Source: Calothrix sp. PCC 7103
GTDB lineage: Bacteria; Cyanobacteriota; Cyanobacteriia; Cyanobacteriales; Nostocaceae
DNA length: 64,000 nt
Reading direction: 5' to 3'
NCBI RefSeq assembly: GCF_000331305.1
Contig: NZ_KB217478.1
Coordinates: forward strand, 6,970,317-7,034,316
Shown: positions 37,247 to 46,876 of the stretch, in pieces
Layout of the letters: each line of letters starts with the position of its first letter
Position numbering within the stretch: position 1 is the stretch's first letter
Notes under the pieces: generated by a model
Database searches by the model: none
The model's input: only the letters and a program-made list of their open reading frames with translations
Told to the model about the DNA's origin: nothing
Position numbers and translations under genes: made by a program

Positions 37247-38239
37247 GTGCAAAACACAGGAATTATAATTACTGGAAGTGGGTCAGCAGTGCCAGCAGCT
37301 TGCCTTGAAAATAGTGCAATGACTTCGCTTGTTGATACTTCTGACGAGTGGATAACAACGCGAACTGGTATTAAAAAGCGACGAATCGCATCAGAAAAAG
37401 AGTCTTTGAGTGGTCTTGCTGCTGTAGCAAGTCTTCAAGCCATCGCAATGGCTGGAATTACCGCACAAGATATAGATTTAATATTACTTGCAACTTCCAC
37501 ACCCGACGATTTGTATGGTAGTGCTTGTAAAGTTCAAGCTGCTTTAGGCGCCAACCGAGCTGTCGCGTTTGATTTAACTGCTGCTTGCTCTGGTTTCATT
37601 TTTGGTATGGTGACAGCGGCTCAGTATGTAAATACAGGTGTGTTTAAAAACGTACTTGTGATTGGCGCCGACATACACTCACGTTGGGTAAATTGGCAAG
37701 ACCGCACCACTTGTGTACTATTTGGCGATGGTGCAGGTGCAGTAGTTATGCAAGCTAGTTCGAGTAATAATTTACTAGGATTTGAATTAAGAAGTGATGG
37801 TAGTCAGAATCATTATCTTAATCTTGCTTACACTGCTCAGAGTCAAGAACTAACCAAAGACATTACCGTTGGCAAAGGAAATTACCAACATGTGACTATG
37901 AACGGTAAAGAAGTTTATCGCTTTGCCGCTCAAAAAGTTCCAGAAGTAATAGACAAAGCTTTATTTCGCGCCAATATAAGTGTTGAAAACGTTGATTGGT
38001 TGCTTTTACATCAAGCTAATCAACGAATCCTTGATGCTGTTGCCCAGCGTTTAGGAATACCAGACCATAAAGTTATCAGCAATCTTGCCAACTATGGTAA
38101 TACCTCTGCCGCTTCTATCCCCCTAGCACTTGATGAAGCTGTGCGTGCAGGCAAAATTAAAAATAATCACATTATTGCTGCCTCCGGATTTGGCGCCGGC
38201 TTAACATGGGGAGCAGCTATTTTTAAATGGGGAAAATAA
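37247..38239 (+). CDS. fabH: 3-oxoacyl-ACP synthase III
   Basis: This 330-residue KAS III has the catalytic triad Cys in 'DLTAACSGFIFG' (about 113), His in 'LLHQANQRI' (about 254) and Asn in 'NYGNTSAAS' (about 285). It starts fatty-acid chains by condensing acetyl-CoA with malonyl-ACP. GTG is the start; 'MQNTGIIITGSGSAVP' is the expected N-terminus and an AGGAG lies just upstream. It is the second gene of the plsX-fabH-fabD run. Confidence 0.95.
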   Translation: MQNTGIIITGSGSAVPAACLENSAMTSLVDTSDEWITTRTGIKKRRIASEKESLSGLAAVASLQAIAMAGITAQDIDLILLATSTPDDLYGSACKVQAALGANRAVAFDLTAACSGFIFGMVTAAQYVNTGVFKNVLVIGADIHSRWVNWQDRTTCVLFGDGAGAVVMQASSSNNLLGFELRSDGSQNHYLNLAYTAQSQELTKDITVGKGNYQHVTMNGKEVYRFAAQKVPEVIDKALFRANISVENVDWLLLHQANQRILDAVAQRLGIPDHKVISNLANYGNTSAASIPLALDEAVRAGKIKNNHIIAASGFGAGLTWGAAIFKWGK

Positions 38240-38432
38240 TTAAGGTAGGGTGCGTGACGCTATAACAATTGTGAAACAAAACGAGTAATCTACTAGCGTC
38301 ACGCACAGAAGCGAGTTAGGGGTTAGGAGTTAAGAGTTTTTGGAAACTTTTAATTCAAAACTTTAAATCCTTAATTTGAATGATTATTTAGTAACTCATA
38401 ATTCACAACTCATAACTCATAATTTTTGATCA

Positions 38433-39308
38433 ATGACTAAAACTGCGTGGGTGTTTCCAGGACAAGGTTCTCAAGCTGTAGGAATGGGAATCGATATTCT
38501 TGACTTGCCTAATTCTAAGGAAAAATTTGCTCAAGCCGAAGAAATTTTGGGCTGGTCAGTAATTGATATTTGTCAAGATGAAGAAAAGCTAGCTAGTACT
38601 ATTTACACTCAACCGTGTTTGTATGTAGTAGAGAGTATTTTATGTGACTTTTTAAGCGAAAAGCAAAAACCTGATTTAGTGGCAGGACATAGTTTGGGCG
38701 AGTATATAGCTTTGTATGCAGCGGGTGTGTTTGAATGGTCAAATGGATTGCGTTTGGTTAAGCGACGCGCGGAACTAATGCAAAATGCATCTGGTGGCAT
38801 GATGGCAGCATTAATGAACTTTGACCGTGAACAGCTTTCTCAAGTAATTTCTGAAACTCCCAATGTTGTGCTAGCAAACGATAATAGTCCAGCACAAGTT
38901 GTTATTTCTGGTACACCTGATGCTGTCCAAACAGTAATTTCACAGGTAAAAGCAAAACGAGCAATACCTCTAAATGTTTCCGGCGCCTTTCATTCTCCGT
39001 TAATGGAAGCAGCCGATAATGAATATAGAGAAGTTTTGGAGGCAGTAGAATTTCAAAACGCTCATATTCCAGTACTTTCTAACGTCGAACCAACACCATC
39101 AACCGATGCAAGCTCGTTAAAACAGCGCTTACTCAAACAGATGACAGGTAGTGTTCGCTGGCGAGAAATTTCGCTTGCACTTCCAGAATTAGGTATCGAA
39201 AAGGTTATCGAGATAGGCCCCGGTAATGTGCTTACTGGTTTAATTAAGCGCACTTGCTCAAATTTAACTTTACAAAATATTCGCTCTTGCTCTGAATTAC
39301 CAAATTAG
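38433..39308 (+). CDS. fabD: Malonyl-CoA:ACP transacylase
   Basis: This 291-residue acyltransferase has 'FPGQGSQAVGMG' at the N-terminus, nucleophile 'VAGHSLGEY' (Ser about 86) and catalytic His in 'GAFHSPLM' (about 190). It loads malonyl groups onto acyl carrier protein. The length is standard. The 193-base gap from fabH holds TAACTC-type repeats (about 38313-38425), so it may use its own promoter. Confidence 0.95.
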   Translation: MTKTAWVFPGQGSQAVGMGIDILDLPNSKEKFAQAEEILGWSVIDICQDEEKLASTIYTQPCLYVVESILCDFLSEKQKPDLVAGHSLGEYIALYAAGVFEWSNGLRLVKRRAELMQNASGGMMAALMNFDREQLSQVISETPNVVLANDNSPAQVVISGTPDAVQTVISQVKAKRAIPLNVSGAFHSPLMEAADNEYREVLEAVEFQNAHIPVLSNVEPTPSTDASSLKQRLLKQMTGSVRWREISLALPELGIEKVIEIGPGNVLTGLIKRTCSNLTLQNIRSCSELPN

Positions 39309-39320
39309 TTAGGTATAAAT

Positions 39321-39373
39321 TGTCATTCTGAGCGTAGCGCTCCGGCGGAGCATTTGCCGCAGGCTAGAATCTT
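39321..39373. repeat. GAGCGTAGCG-type interspersed repeat
   Basis: The sequence from 'CATTCTGAGCGTAGCG' to 'GGCTAGAATCTT' resembles a palindromic repeat widespread in cyanobacterial genomes. It sits between convergent fabD and menC and could end both transcripts. Confidence 0.6.
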
Positions 39374-39450
39374 TAAAAAACTCGAATGTTATTAAGATGC
39401 TACCCTACGGGAAAACTGCGTTAACGTTCACGACTCATGACATTTATAAC

Positions 39451-40395
39451 TTACTCAAACCAGTGGTTGATGCCGAAACCAACTGCTCGGTTATGATGTG
39501 ACAGTTCATTTGCTAGCTGTAGTGCTGCATTTCTACCAATATCTGTCTCAAAAACTGATGAAAATACTACGTCGATTTGATTTTGCTGACAAAATTGACG
39601 TAGTTTACTCGGTGAACCAATAATTAAGGGTTTTATTACAAAAATCTGGCGCCATCCTTCTAAATAACAAGTTTCAAGATTTTGCAGTGTGGCAACTGAC
39701 TCATCAAGAGCAAGAAGAGTATTATAGCTAGCGCTCAGTTCCAACATTTGCTCAAACTGAGATGTTGGTAATGGTTGTTCGATAAATTCAATGTTTACGC
39801 CGTTTGTCATGAATTTATCACAAGTCTCTAACCAAAGTTTTGACTCATCTAAGCTTAGTCCTGTATTCGCGTCTAACCGAATGGCGCCGTTGGGTAGATT
39901 TTGTACTATTTTTTGTACAAGTAAATCAAATATCGCGAGTTCTTCATCAATTGGATTAACGGCTATTTTCCATTTAAAGGTATGATACCCAGATTCCCAT
40001 AACGGTTGGCAAGCGTTAATTGCACTTTTTCCGGCAGGTAGTAAGGCACTAAATTGTAAAGAATGGGGAATAGAAGTAATGGGGGGAAATAACGCTGTTT
40101 CAAATCCAAACTGACATGCAGGTAGTGTATTGGGAATAGAACAAATTATTTCACTACTAATATATGTGGGTAAAGATGAGCAAAATTCTAAAGCTTGCTC
40201 AAGGGTTTCGGAGCCAAACCAGGGAATAGGGGCTATTTCACCCTGCCCAACTTTACCGTTTTCGTGTTCGAGTTCAATAATAATGCCTTCACGAATTTCC
40301 CATAGACCGTACTTAGTTTGAACAGGACGAACAAATCGCCTCTCATAGGGACGAAAATTAAATTTATATATTTCATGTTTCAACCCCTCTCCCAT
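39451..40395 (-). CDS. menC: o-Succinylbenzoate synthase
   Basis: A protein of about 314 residues in the enolase superfamily. It has 'FKWKI' with the catalytic Lys, 'IRLDANTGLS' for the first metal ligand, 'EFIEQPLP' and 'LLALDESVA'. It dehydrates SHCHC to o-succinylbenzoate in phylloquinone synthesis. The open frame extends upstream into menA, but I choose the ATG at 40395, preceded by AAGGGGAAAGGGGA and 14 bases after the menA stop; the earlier Met would overlap menA. It is cotranscribed with menA. Confidence 0.88.
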   Translation of the reverse strand: MGEGLKHEIYKFNFRPYERRFVRPVQTKYGLWEIREGIIIELEHENGKVGQGEIAPIPWFGSETLEQALEFCSSLPTYISSEIICSIPNTLPACQFGFETALFPPITSIPHSLQFSALLPAGKSAINACQPLWESGYHTFKWKIAVNPIDEELAIFDLLVQKIVQNLPNGAIRLDANTGLSLDESKLWLETCDKFMTNGVNIEFIEQPLPTSQFEQMLELSASYNTLLALDESVATLQNLETCYLEGWRQIFVIKPLIIGSPSKLRQFCQQNQIDVVFSSVFETDIGRNAALQLANELSHHNRAVGFGINHWFE

Positions 40396-40408
40396 TCCCC
40401 TTTCCCCT

Positions 40409-41308
40409 TTACCCAAGTAAAAATCCCAATCCAAACAACGTACAGCACCAAAAATGTACGGCAACTGCGATAAATTTACAGTTGCTGACTAACTCTGGTT
40501 TGTCGTGATTAAGATTAACGTGACGACAAAGTTTGACGGCAAATGGTAAACTAACCCAACTTAGTAAAGTCCAAATTGGGAAAAAACCCAAAACTACAAA
40601 TATTGCTGTTAGTGCGTATATACTTGTAGTACAAACAGTCAAAACTTGGGCGCCTCGAAGTGTACCGAGTCTAACGATGGGTGAAAGTTTTCCTGCTGCG
40701 AGGTCATCTTTGACTTGATGGAAGTGTGAGCAAAATAAAATTAAGCTTGTGGCAACTCCAACTACAATTGAGGCGACTAAGCTAGAAATCGAGGCAGTTT
40801 GAGTTTGACTGTAGTATGCTGCTGAACATGCCAATGGACCAAACGCAAAAAAGCATAAAATTTCGCCTAACCCTTTGTATCCAAGGCGAAAGGGGGGACC
40901 CTGGTAAATGTAACCCAAGCCACAACATAGTAAAATAATTCCAATTACCGTTGGGTCTTGTTGCCACCAGCTAATTGTAAATATTCCTAACAATCCGAAT
41001 ATCAAACACAAGTTTCCTAACCAAAATACTAATGGCTTGTTTCCCGTTAAGTTTACTAACGAGTGATGCTTGTTTATATCAATTCCTGTTTCGGAATCAT
41101 AGACATCGTTGCTGAGATTTTCCCAAGCTAATATTAATATTGCGGCGCCTAAAAAAGTAGAGAAAATTATGGTGTCAAGATGTTGTGTTTGTGCATAAGC
41201 AACGGCGGTTCCTACCCAAATTGGCATAATCGCAACGCTGTACATGGGTGGCTTAATTGCTGCCATCCACAATTTGTTATTAGGATATAAAATCAGCTTT
41301 GTAGTCAT
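40409..41308 (-). CDS. menA: 1,4-Dihydroxy-2-naphthoate prenyltransferase (phytyltransferase)
   Basis: This 299-residue UbiA-family membrane enzyme has about eight or nine hydrophobic segments. The prenyl-diphosphate-binding motif 'NLSNDVYDSETGID' (about 85) supplies the Asp cluster, and a second acidic motif lies near 'FHQVKDDLAAGK' (about 200). In cyanobacteria MenA attaches the phytyl chain in vitamin K1 synthesis for photosystem I. It is first in the menA-menC unit and divergent from menF, a usual cyanobacterial arrangement. Confidence 0.93.
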   Translation of the reverse strand: MTTKLILYPNNKLWMAAIKPPMYSVAIMPIWVGTAVAYAQTQHLDTIIFSTFLGAAILILAWENLSNDVYDSETGIDINKHHSLVNLTGNKPLVFWLGNLCLIFGLLGIFTISWWQQDPTVIGIILLCCGLGYIYQGPPFRLGYKGLGEILCFFAFGPLACSAAYYSQTQTASISSLVASIVVGVATSLILFCSHFHQVKDDLAAGKLSPIVRLGTLRGAQVLTVCTTSIYALTAIFVVLGFFPIWTLLSWVSLPFAVKLCRHVNLNHDKPELVSNCKFIAVAVHFWCCTLFGLGFLLG

Positions 41309-41617
41309 TTTTTAAGATTACTAAACTGCCAGCAAAGTTTTTGAAGTTGGAATTACCAACCTTGATAACATAACCATCGTCACCCCCCAGCATTGCTTTG
41401 ACGCTTCCAGGAGGACATTGTACCGCTTATTTTTAGTACAAATAAACCATTTTTAACAAACGAAGCATGTATCCCCATATGAATCATCTTATCGGTCGTT
41501 TTGGGAGCCATTAAGTCTAGCCTGAAGGCGACGCTTTATGTTACCTGTAGAAATACGACCACGATTCATGACTCTTTAGGAAGATAACTTCAAAAAAATT
41601 TACTTTTCTTCAATACC
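41309..41617. other. Divergent men promoter region
   Basis: This 309-base space between divergent menA and menF shows no gene, repeat family member or convincing hairpin. It must hold both promoters, but no clear -10/-35 pair stands out by eye. Confidence 0.5.
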
Positions 41618-43060
41618 ATGACAGTTTCTCCATGTCGCTCTGACTTTCTTGTATATAATAAAGAAATATACCAATTTCTCTTGACTGTTCGGTCGCAATG
41701 TGCCCGAAGTAACAAGAATAAAATTGCAAGTATTTCGTTTGAGATTAATTTGGTTGACCCTTTAGTTGTTCTGGCAAAATTAGCACGACCTTCACAGGTA
41801 ACTTTTTATTGGGAAAATCAAGCTAGTGGAGAATCAATTGTTGCAATTGATGCAGTCGCAAAGCTAGAAATTACAGGTGAAGCAAGATTTAGTTCTTCAG
41901 AAGAATTTATTCAAGATAGTTTAAGCAATCTTGTATGTTTTGAACAAGATAAACCGAATAATACAGACATTAAAAACATCCAGCCGCGTTTTTTTTGTAG
42001 CTTTAGTTTTTTTGACGATAACGATGAGTCAGATTACCCTTTTTCGTCTGGAACTGTTTTTTTACCTTGCTGGCAAATTTCTGTGAAAAACAATCGCTGT
42101 CAGGCAATGGTAAATCTGGCAATTGATGCGAGTACTAATATTGATACTATTTTACATGTTGTGTGGACAAAAATTGAAATTATTCAATCTTTAGCATATT
42201 ATTCGCCTAATTTAAACAATTTACCTGCTAAATATAGTCAAAGATTGGTAGCAAACCCAGAAAAATTCAAAGCTTCTGTGACTTCTGCACTCAAGGCTAT
42301 TGGCGCCGGAGATTTTAGTAAAATTGTTTTAGCCTCAGCACTTGATATATATTCAAGGACGGCATTTAATATATTCAAGTCATTAAGCAACTTACGACAA
42401 CAGCATCCTAACTGTTACATATTTTCTACAAGTAACGGTAAGGGACAAAGTTTTATCGGCGCCAGTCCGGAACGGTTAATTAATGTAAATAACCATTTTC
42501 TTGTGACTGATGCACTAGCAGGAAGCGCACCGCGTGGTAAAACACCCGAAGAAGATGCCGCAAATGCCAATCGTTTACTACTAAGTGAGAAAGAACGACA
42601 CGAGCATTCCTTGGTTATTGACTTTATCACACAACAATTATTAAAACTGGGCTTACGACCACAATTTGTGAAATATCACCTTTGTCCGCGTTTACGCCAG
42701 TTATCAAATATTCAACATTTATGGACACCTATAACAGCAGTTGTTCCAAATAATGTGCATCCGTTGCAGATTATAGCCCATTTGCATCCCACACCAGCAG
42801 TTGCGGGTGAATCACGGGATATCGCAATGCAGCAAATTCGACGTTATGAAAATTTTGAACGAGGTTTGTATGCGGCGCCTCTTGGTTGGGTAGATATTAG
42901 TGGCAACTGCGAATTTATTGTTGGCATTCGTTCGGCATTAATTGATGGCAACCGCGCACGGTTGTATGCAGGCGCCGGTATTGTTGCTGGTTCTGACCCT
43001 ATGAAGGAACTAGCAGAAATTCAACTCAAATTTCAAGCCCTACTAAAAGCTTTGGTTTAA
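41618..43060 (+). CDS. menF: Isochorismate synthase
   Basis: This 480-residue chorismate-binding enzyme has a variable N-terminal half and a catalytic C-terminal half with 'FIGASPERLI', 'GSAPRGKTPEED', 'HLWTPITAVV', 'LHPTPAVAGES' and 'AGAGIVAGSDPMKELAE'. It converts chorismate to isochorismate, the first step of phylloquinone synthesis. The overall pattern fits MenF/EntC rather than anthranilate synthase. It pairs with menA and menC on the opposite strand. Confidence 0.93.
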   Translation: MTVSPCRSDFLVYNKEIYQFLLTVRSQCARSNKNKIASISFEINLVDPLVVLAKLARPSQVTFYWENQASGESIVAIDAVAKLEITGEARFSSSEEFIQDSLSNLVCFEQDKPNNTDIKNIQPRFFCSFSFFDDNDESDYPFSSGTVFLPCWQISVKNNRCQAMVNLAIDASTNIDTILHVVWTKIEIIQSLAYYSPNLNNLPAKYSQRLVANPEKFKASVTSALKAIGAGDFSKIVLASALDIYSRTAFNIFKSLSNLRQQHPNCYIFSTSNGKGQSFIGASPERLINVNNHFLVTDALAGSAPRGKTPEEDAANANRLLLSEKERHEHSLVIDFITQQLLKLGLRPQFVKYHLCPRLRQLSNIQHLWTPITAVVPNNVHPLQIIAHLHPTPAVAGESRDIAMQQIRRYENFERGLYAAPLGWVDISGNCEFIVGIRSALIDGNRARLYAGAGIVAGSDPMKELAEIQLKFQALLKALV

Positions 43061-43112
43061 ATCACAAATGGAAAAATATAAGTAAAAAACATCACTAATT
43101 AATCGTGAATAC

Positions 43113-43289
43113 TTAATCATCAGCTGACTGCGCGACTGGCTCGACGACAATATCAATTGGTGCAGGTTGGTCAATTGGACTTGCCGCCATAATCGAGTCG
43201 AGTACCCAATCGTATGGGTCGCTGCTATCGTCTCCTGGGTAAGCTTCCCAGACAGTATTCATGTTTTCTTCGTCGTTTAAAATAATCAC
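43113..43289 (-). CDS. Small acidic hypothetical protein (58 aa)
   Basis: An open frame of 58 residues starts at GTG 43289, with AAGGGAAA about 7 bases upstream, and ends at TAA 43113. The product is strongly acidic, with Asp-rich 'YPGDDSSDPYDWVLDS' in the middle and a Pro/Ile/Val tail. An internal ATG (codon 10) is an alternative start. I do not recognise it. The ribosome site and biased composition suggest a real gene. It is convergent with menF. Confidence 0.5.
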   Translation of the reverse strand: MIILNDEENMNTVWEAYPGDDSSDPYDWVLDSIMAASPIDQPAPIDIVVEPVAQSADD

Positions 43290-43855
43290 AACTTAGTTTC
43301 CCTTCGTTTTTTATACTTAAATTTCTACGGATGTTTATTATAAAATATCGTAATTTTTAATACATGTAATACTTTACAGCTAACTAAAGCTTCCGTAATA
43401 TTGACTAGATTGATTTTGAACACTAATCTGGGAATATAGCTCAAACCTTGTTTAATATTCCCATAATCTACCTTTACATTCGGAGTTAGAGCGTTTAGAT
43501 GTGGCGCCTGCTTCATACGCACACACTTCGCTCTAAACCTTGTAAATGCAGAAATCCTGATAACCCTTCAGAATGGAAGATGGCACTAATTACTACCTGT
43601 AACTCTTTTTCTCCCCTAAAGGAATGCAAAAAAGATTATTTGAAGTTTTGTTATGCAGATACTAACTTTTTATACAGCTAATAAGCAAGCATTAATTGTC
43701 AACCTTAAAACAAACGTCACAAATTTCACGTGTTTTTTAAATTGCTTCAAAGTTCAATCTTGCCAATTTGGCAGCTTAAGTAATTTTATTTATTTTATAA
43801 TGGTAGAAAATTTAAATTAGAAATAAATCCCCCCTAGCCCCTTAATAAGGGGGGA
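43290..43855. other. Intergenic space of 566 bases
   Basis: Nothing was recognised except a GGCGCC site near 43503 and the long inverted repeat at its right end. A 60-codon plus-strand frame (43499-43681) has no supporting features. The left edge is the upstream region of the small acidic gene. Confidence 0.45.
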
Positions 43856-43857
43856 TT
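43826..43857 (-). terminator. AATCCCCCC/GGGGGGATT inverted repeat at the kinase stop
   Basis: Nine-base arms (43826-43834 and 43849-43857) touch the stop codon of the minus-strand kinase gene and are followed on that strand by T/A-rich sequence. The C-tract hairpin type is a common cyanobacterial repeat. It probably ends this transcript. Confidence 0.55.
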
Positions 43858-46237
43858 AAATCTTGATAAACTCAATTTCGCCAGTGACAGGGTTACGACG
43901 AATTTTTACCATATAAACGCTTTGTTGCTTGCGGTTGCCGTTTGGAGTGAAGCTAATTTCTCCAGTCGCGCCGATTAAGCTAAAGTTAGGGTTTGCTATA
44001 TAGTTAGATATATTACTGCGTACATAGCTAGTGTTGAAATTTTGTTTATCCAAAGCTGTAATTAATGCTTTGGTTGCATCGTAAGTAAGAGCGGTATGCC
44101 AACTTATACGTTTTTTCCAAAGCTGGTTAGCTTCTGTACCAAAATCAGACGGTATTATTCCAGGATACCAAGGTAATGCAATGGCGCTACCCATTTTATT
44201 TTGAGCAAGTTTTCTGATAATTTTGGAACTATCAAGGCTATCTCCACCTACAACTAAATAATTGTACTGGTTCGCATATTCAATAACTTGGACTGCTGCA
44301 TCTGACGTTAAACCATCGGTGGTAGGGAAAAGAACTATTGCGTCGGCGCCAAATTGTTTAACTTGATTGATATTAGATTCAAGATTATCGGATAAAGAAA
44401 TTTCTGCGGCAATTTTACCACCTAGTTTGCTAAAATGATTGCGTAACTGTTTAAGTAACGATTCACTGTATTTACTGCTAGGATTATAGAATACTGCTGC
44501 ACGGCGTTTATTGGCGCCAATGAGGTAATTTGCCAAAATGTCACCTGTGACAGTGTTACTAGACACAACTCGAAAAAAGCATTTCTGATAGGTTACTTGG
44601 CATTTGTTTGCGAGGTCATCAAAAGTAGCAGTTGGAGAAATTAGTAAAAGTTGGGCCTTTTGGTAAGCTGGAAGTGCTTCTAAAGTCGTCTCGCTACGAA
44701 AATGACCGATAACTGCGACAACATCGTTTTGTTTTCCTAATGCTTGGGCAATTTTAAGAGCATATGAAGGCTTATTATTATCGCTGGCAATTAATACATG
44801 TAAGCCAATTTTTTGACTTTGATGTTTTTGATTAAATTCGTTTTGTGCCTGTGCAACTCCTTGTAAAATTTCTTGACTCGAATTTATCGTGTCATTATTA
44901 CTATCACTGATGGGAGCAACAACGGCGATAGTTAAAGTTTTATAATTTTGGGCTTTGAGACGTGCGTTATTTAAATAAATTAAAGTTTCTGGGTCTCGAC
45001 GTTGTTGAAAAGATTGTTCTAATAGTTTAACAGAGTCAGCATATTTACCTGCTGCAAAGGCGTTTACTCCATCTTGTTTAATTTTATCTATAGAGTTAAC
45101 CATCATAATTTCTTCGCCGCAACTCATTTTATCATTTGAGTTAAAGCGCCGTATCCAAATTTTTTCGCAACCGTTTACGCCAGTAGCATACCAGTAACTA
45201 CCAGTGAATCCTACTAAGCAAATAGCAGCAGCGTAGATAATTTTTTTATAAATGTGAGGAACTGGGGTTTTACGATTTAAAGCAGCAATAATAGCACGTG
45301 TGTTTTGTGGTCTATTTTCCCAGTCGTGTTCCATCATGTTATCTAGCAAATCACACACCAATTTAGTGCGAAACTTAGAGATAACACCCATTCTTGAATT
45401 ATTTGCAGGTAAATTTTGGCGCCAGTTGAAATGACTAGATTTTTGTATATCAGAAATATCACACGGATGTGTACCAGTTAATAAATGTACGAAAGTGCGT
45501 CCTAAAGCAAAAAAATCTGACTGTCGAACAGCAAAACCGTGTAAATATTGTTCCGGTGGTGCATATCCTACAGAACCGATACAGGTACCGTGTGCTAACG
45601 TTTCTTCTTCTTGTAAAAATGTCTCTGCTAAGTCGCGAACGGCGCCGAAGTCAATTAACACTAACTGCCCATTATGTCGTAGCATAATATTCGCAGGTTT
45701 AATATCACGATGGAAAAAACCATGTGCGTGAACTTGCTCTAAAATTAGAGTTATCTGCTTTAACCACTCGCGCGCTAATTCAAAATCAATTGGTTTATTA
45801 TTTCTCTCATTAAGCCACTGCTGTAAATTTACACCGTCAATCTTTTCCATTATCAGACAATGTAATGGCTCACTACCATTTTTGAATTCAACTTGAAAGT
45901 AACCTTCATCTACCTTTGGAATACCCGGATGATTTAAACGACTTAAAACTTCAGCTTCGCGTTTGAATAATTTAATAATTTTATCTTTTTTATCGCGTTC
46001 TTTTTCATTACGACTATCAAAACGCGATAAATTCAGAACTTTAACAATTTTAATACTTTTGGTTTCATCTTGTGATTCAAGCTCAAATGTCTTCGCAAAC
46101 CCACCTGCTCCAATGAGTCTTATAACCCTATATTGCTTTTGCAGTAACAAATTTTCACCACAGTGAATGCAAATTATGCCGTATTTATTAATTGGGTCGG
46201 TAGGGTTCGGGCACTTGGGATTGAGACATTGACTCAT
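43856..46237 (-). CDS. Ser/Thr kinase fused to a periplasmic ligand-binding domain
   Basis: This 793-residue receptor-like protein starts with a Cys4 zinc-ribbon ('CLNPKCPNP', 'ICIHCGENL'). A Hanks-type kinase follows, with a glycine loop 'IGAGGFAKTF', catalytic 'HRDIKPANIML' (about 173), 'DFGAVRDL' and an APE-like 'YAPPEQY'. A membrane segment at about 330-350 and a short repeat-like helical region (about 385-420) lead to a LivJ/type-1 periplasmic binding domain (about 425-790, starting 'LTIAVVAPISDSNND'). The topology is kinase inside, binding domain outside. The ligand is probably a small molecule such as an amino acid, by family likeness. All key kinase residues are present. Confidence 0.85.
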   Translation of the reverse strand: MSQCLNPKCPNPTDPINKYGIICIHCGENLLLQKQYRVIRLIGAGGFAKTFELESQDETKSIKIVKVLNLSRFDSRNEKERDKKDKIIKLFKREAEVLSRLNHPGIPKVDEGYFQVEFKNGSEPLHCLIMEKIDGVNLQQWLNERNNKPIDFELAREWLKQITLILEQVHAHGFFHRDIKPANIMLRHNGQLVLIDFGAVRDLAETFLQEEETLAHGTCIGSVGYAPPEQYLHGFAVRQSDFFALGRTFVHLLTGTHPCDISDIQKSSHFNWRQNLPANNSRMGVISKFRTKLVCDLLDNMMEHDWENRPQNTRAIIAALNRKTPVPHIYKKIIYAAAICLVGFTGSYWYATGVNGCEKIWIRRFNSNDKMSCGEEIMMVNSIDKIKQDGVNAFAAGKYADSVKLLEQSFQQRRDPETLIYLNNARLKAQNYKTLTIAVVAPISDSNNDTINSSQEILQGVAQAQNEFNQKHQSQKIGLHVLIASDNNKPSYALKIAQALGKQNDVVAVIGHFRSETTLEALPAYQKAQLLLISPTATFDDLANKCQVTYQKCFFRVVSSNTVTGDILANYLIGANKRRAAVFYNPSSKYSESLLKQLRNHFSKLGGKIAAEISLSDNLESNINQVKQFGADAIVLFPTTDGLTSDAAVQVIEYANQYNYLVVGGDSLDSSKIIRKLAQNKMGSAIALPWYPGIIPSDFGTEANQLWKKRISWHTALTYDATKALITALDKQNFNTSYVRSNISNYIANPNFSLIGATGEISFTPNGNRKQQSVYMVKIRRNPVTGEIEFIKI

Positions 46238-46522
46238 ATAAAATTATGTTATGAAATTCTATAAAATTTAAATTGTTCAAGTCAGCATACACTTACAAAA
46301 GTTATCATTTCTTGATTTCAGAATATTTATGTATTCTAATTATATATTTTAGTTAGATATTTTAAGGTATAATATATCAGCTAATATTTTTGGTCGGCTT
46401 TACAACTGTTCTGTTTCATTTAAACCCTGACTAAATCTATATTAAACAAGTTTCTGAGGCGACTACGCTAAAAAACAAAGTTCTAGTTGATGAAAGTTCC
46501 CTGAAGTTCCCTGAAGTTACAT

Positions 46523-46783
46523 ATGTCAAATTCTTTTGTCTCAATAACCGTCAAGCTATTTGCTGCATATCAAGAAGCGTATGGGGTTCCAGAGCTAAAG
46601 CTGGAGTTTCCACAAGGAACCCCAGTTAAAGCAGTATGTAAGCATATTATTGATGAACGTCCTGAACTCGCGAAGTGGCAGGACGTTACACGCTATGGTG
46701 TAAATTTACTCTTTGTTGAACCAGATACTCCCCTCAAAAATGGCGATGAGGTTGTGTTAGTACCCCCCGTTAGTGGTGGATGA
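46523..46783 (+). CDS. MoaD/ThiS-family sulfur carrier
   Basis: This 86-residue beta-grasp protein ends in 'VPPVSGG', the C-terminal Gly-Gly that is adenylated and thiocarboxylated in sulfur carriers. 'LKNGDEVVLVPP' is the standard end of MoaD. It may serve molybdopterin synthase or another sulfur-transfer route. It is alone in its orientation, with no moa genes nearby. It is one of two such proteins in the window (see 52075). Confidence 0.82.
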   Translation: MSNSFVSITVKLFAAYQEAYGVPELKLEFPQGTPVKAVCKHIIDERPELAKWQDVTRYGVNLLFVEPDTPLKNGDEVVLVPPVSGG

Positions 46784-46876
46784 TGCTTGGCAACGGATGT
46801 AACGGATAGTTGATTCGTTTATACGAAAGTTTCTTTTTTTAATCAATTTATCCGTTACATCCGCTGTTATCCGTTG

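Noticed and set aside
43499-43681. 60-codon plus-strand frame
   Set aside because: No ribosome site, no recognisable domain, placed in an AT-rich spacer.
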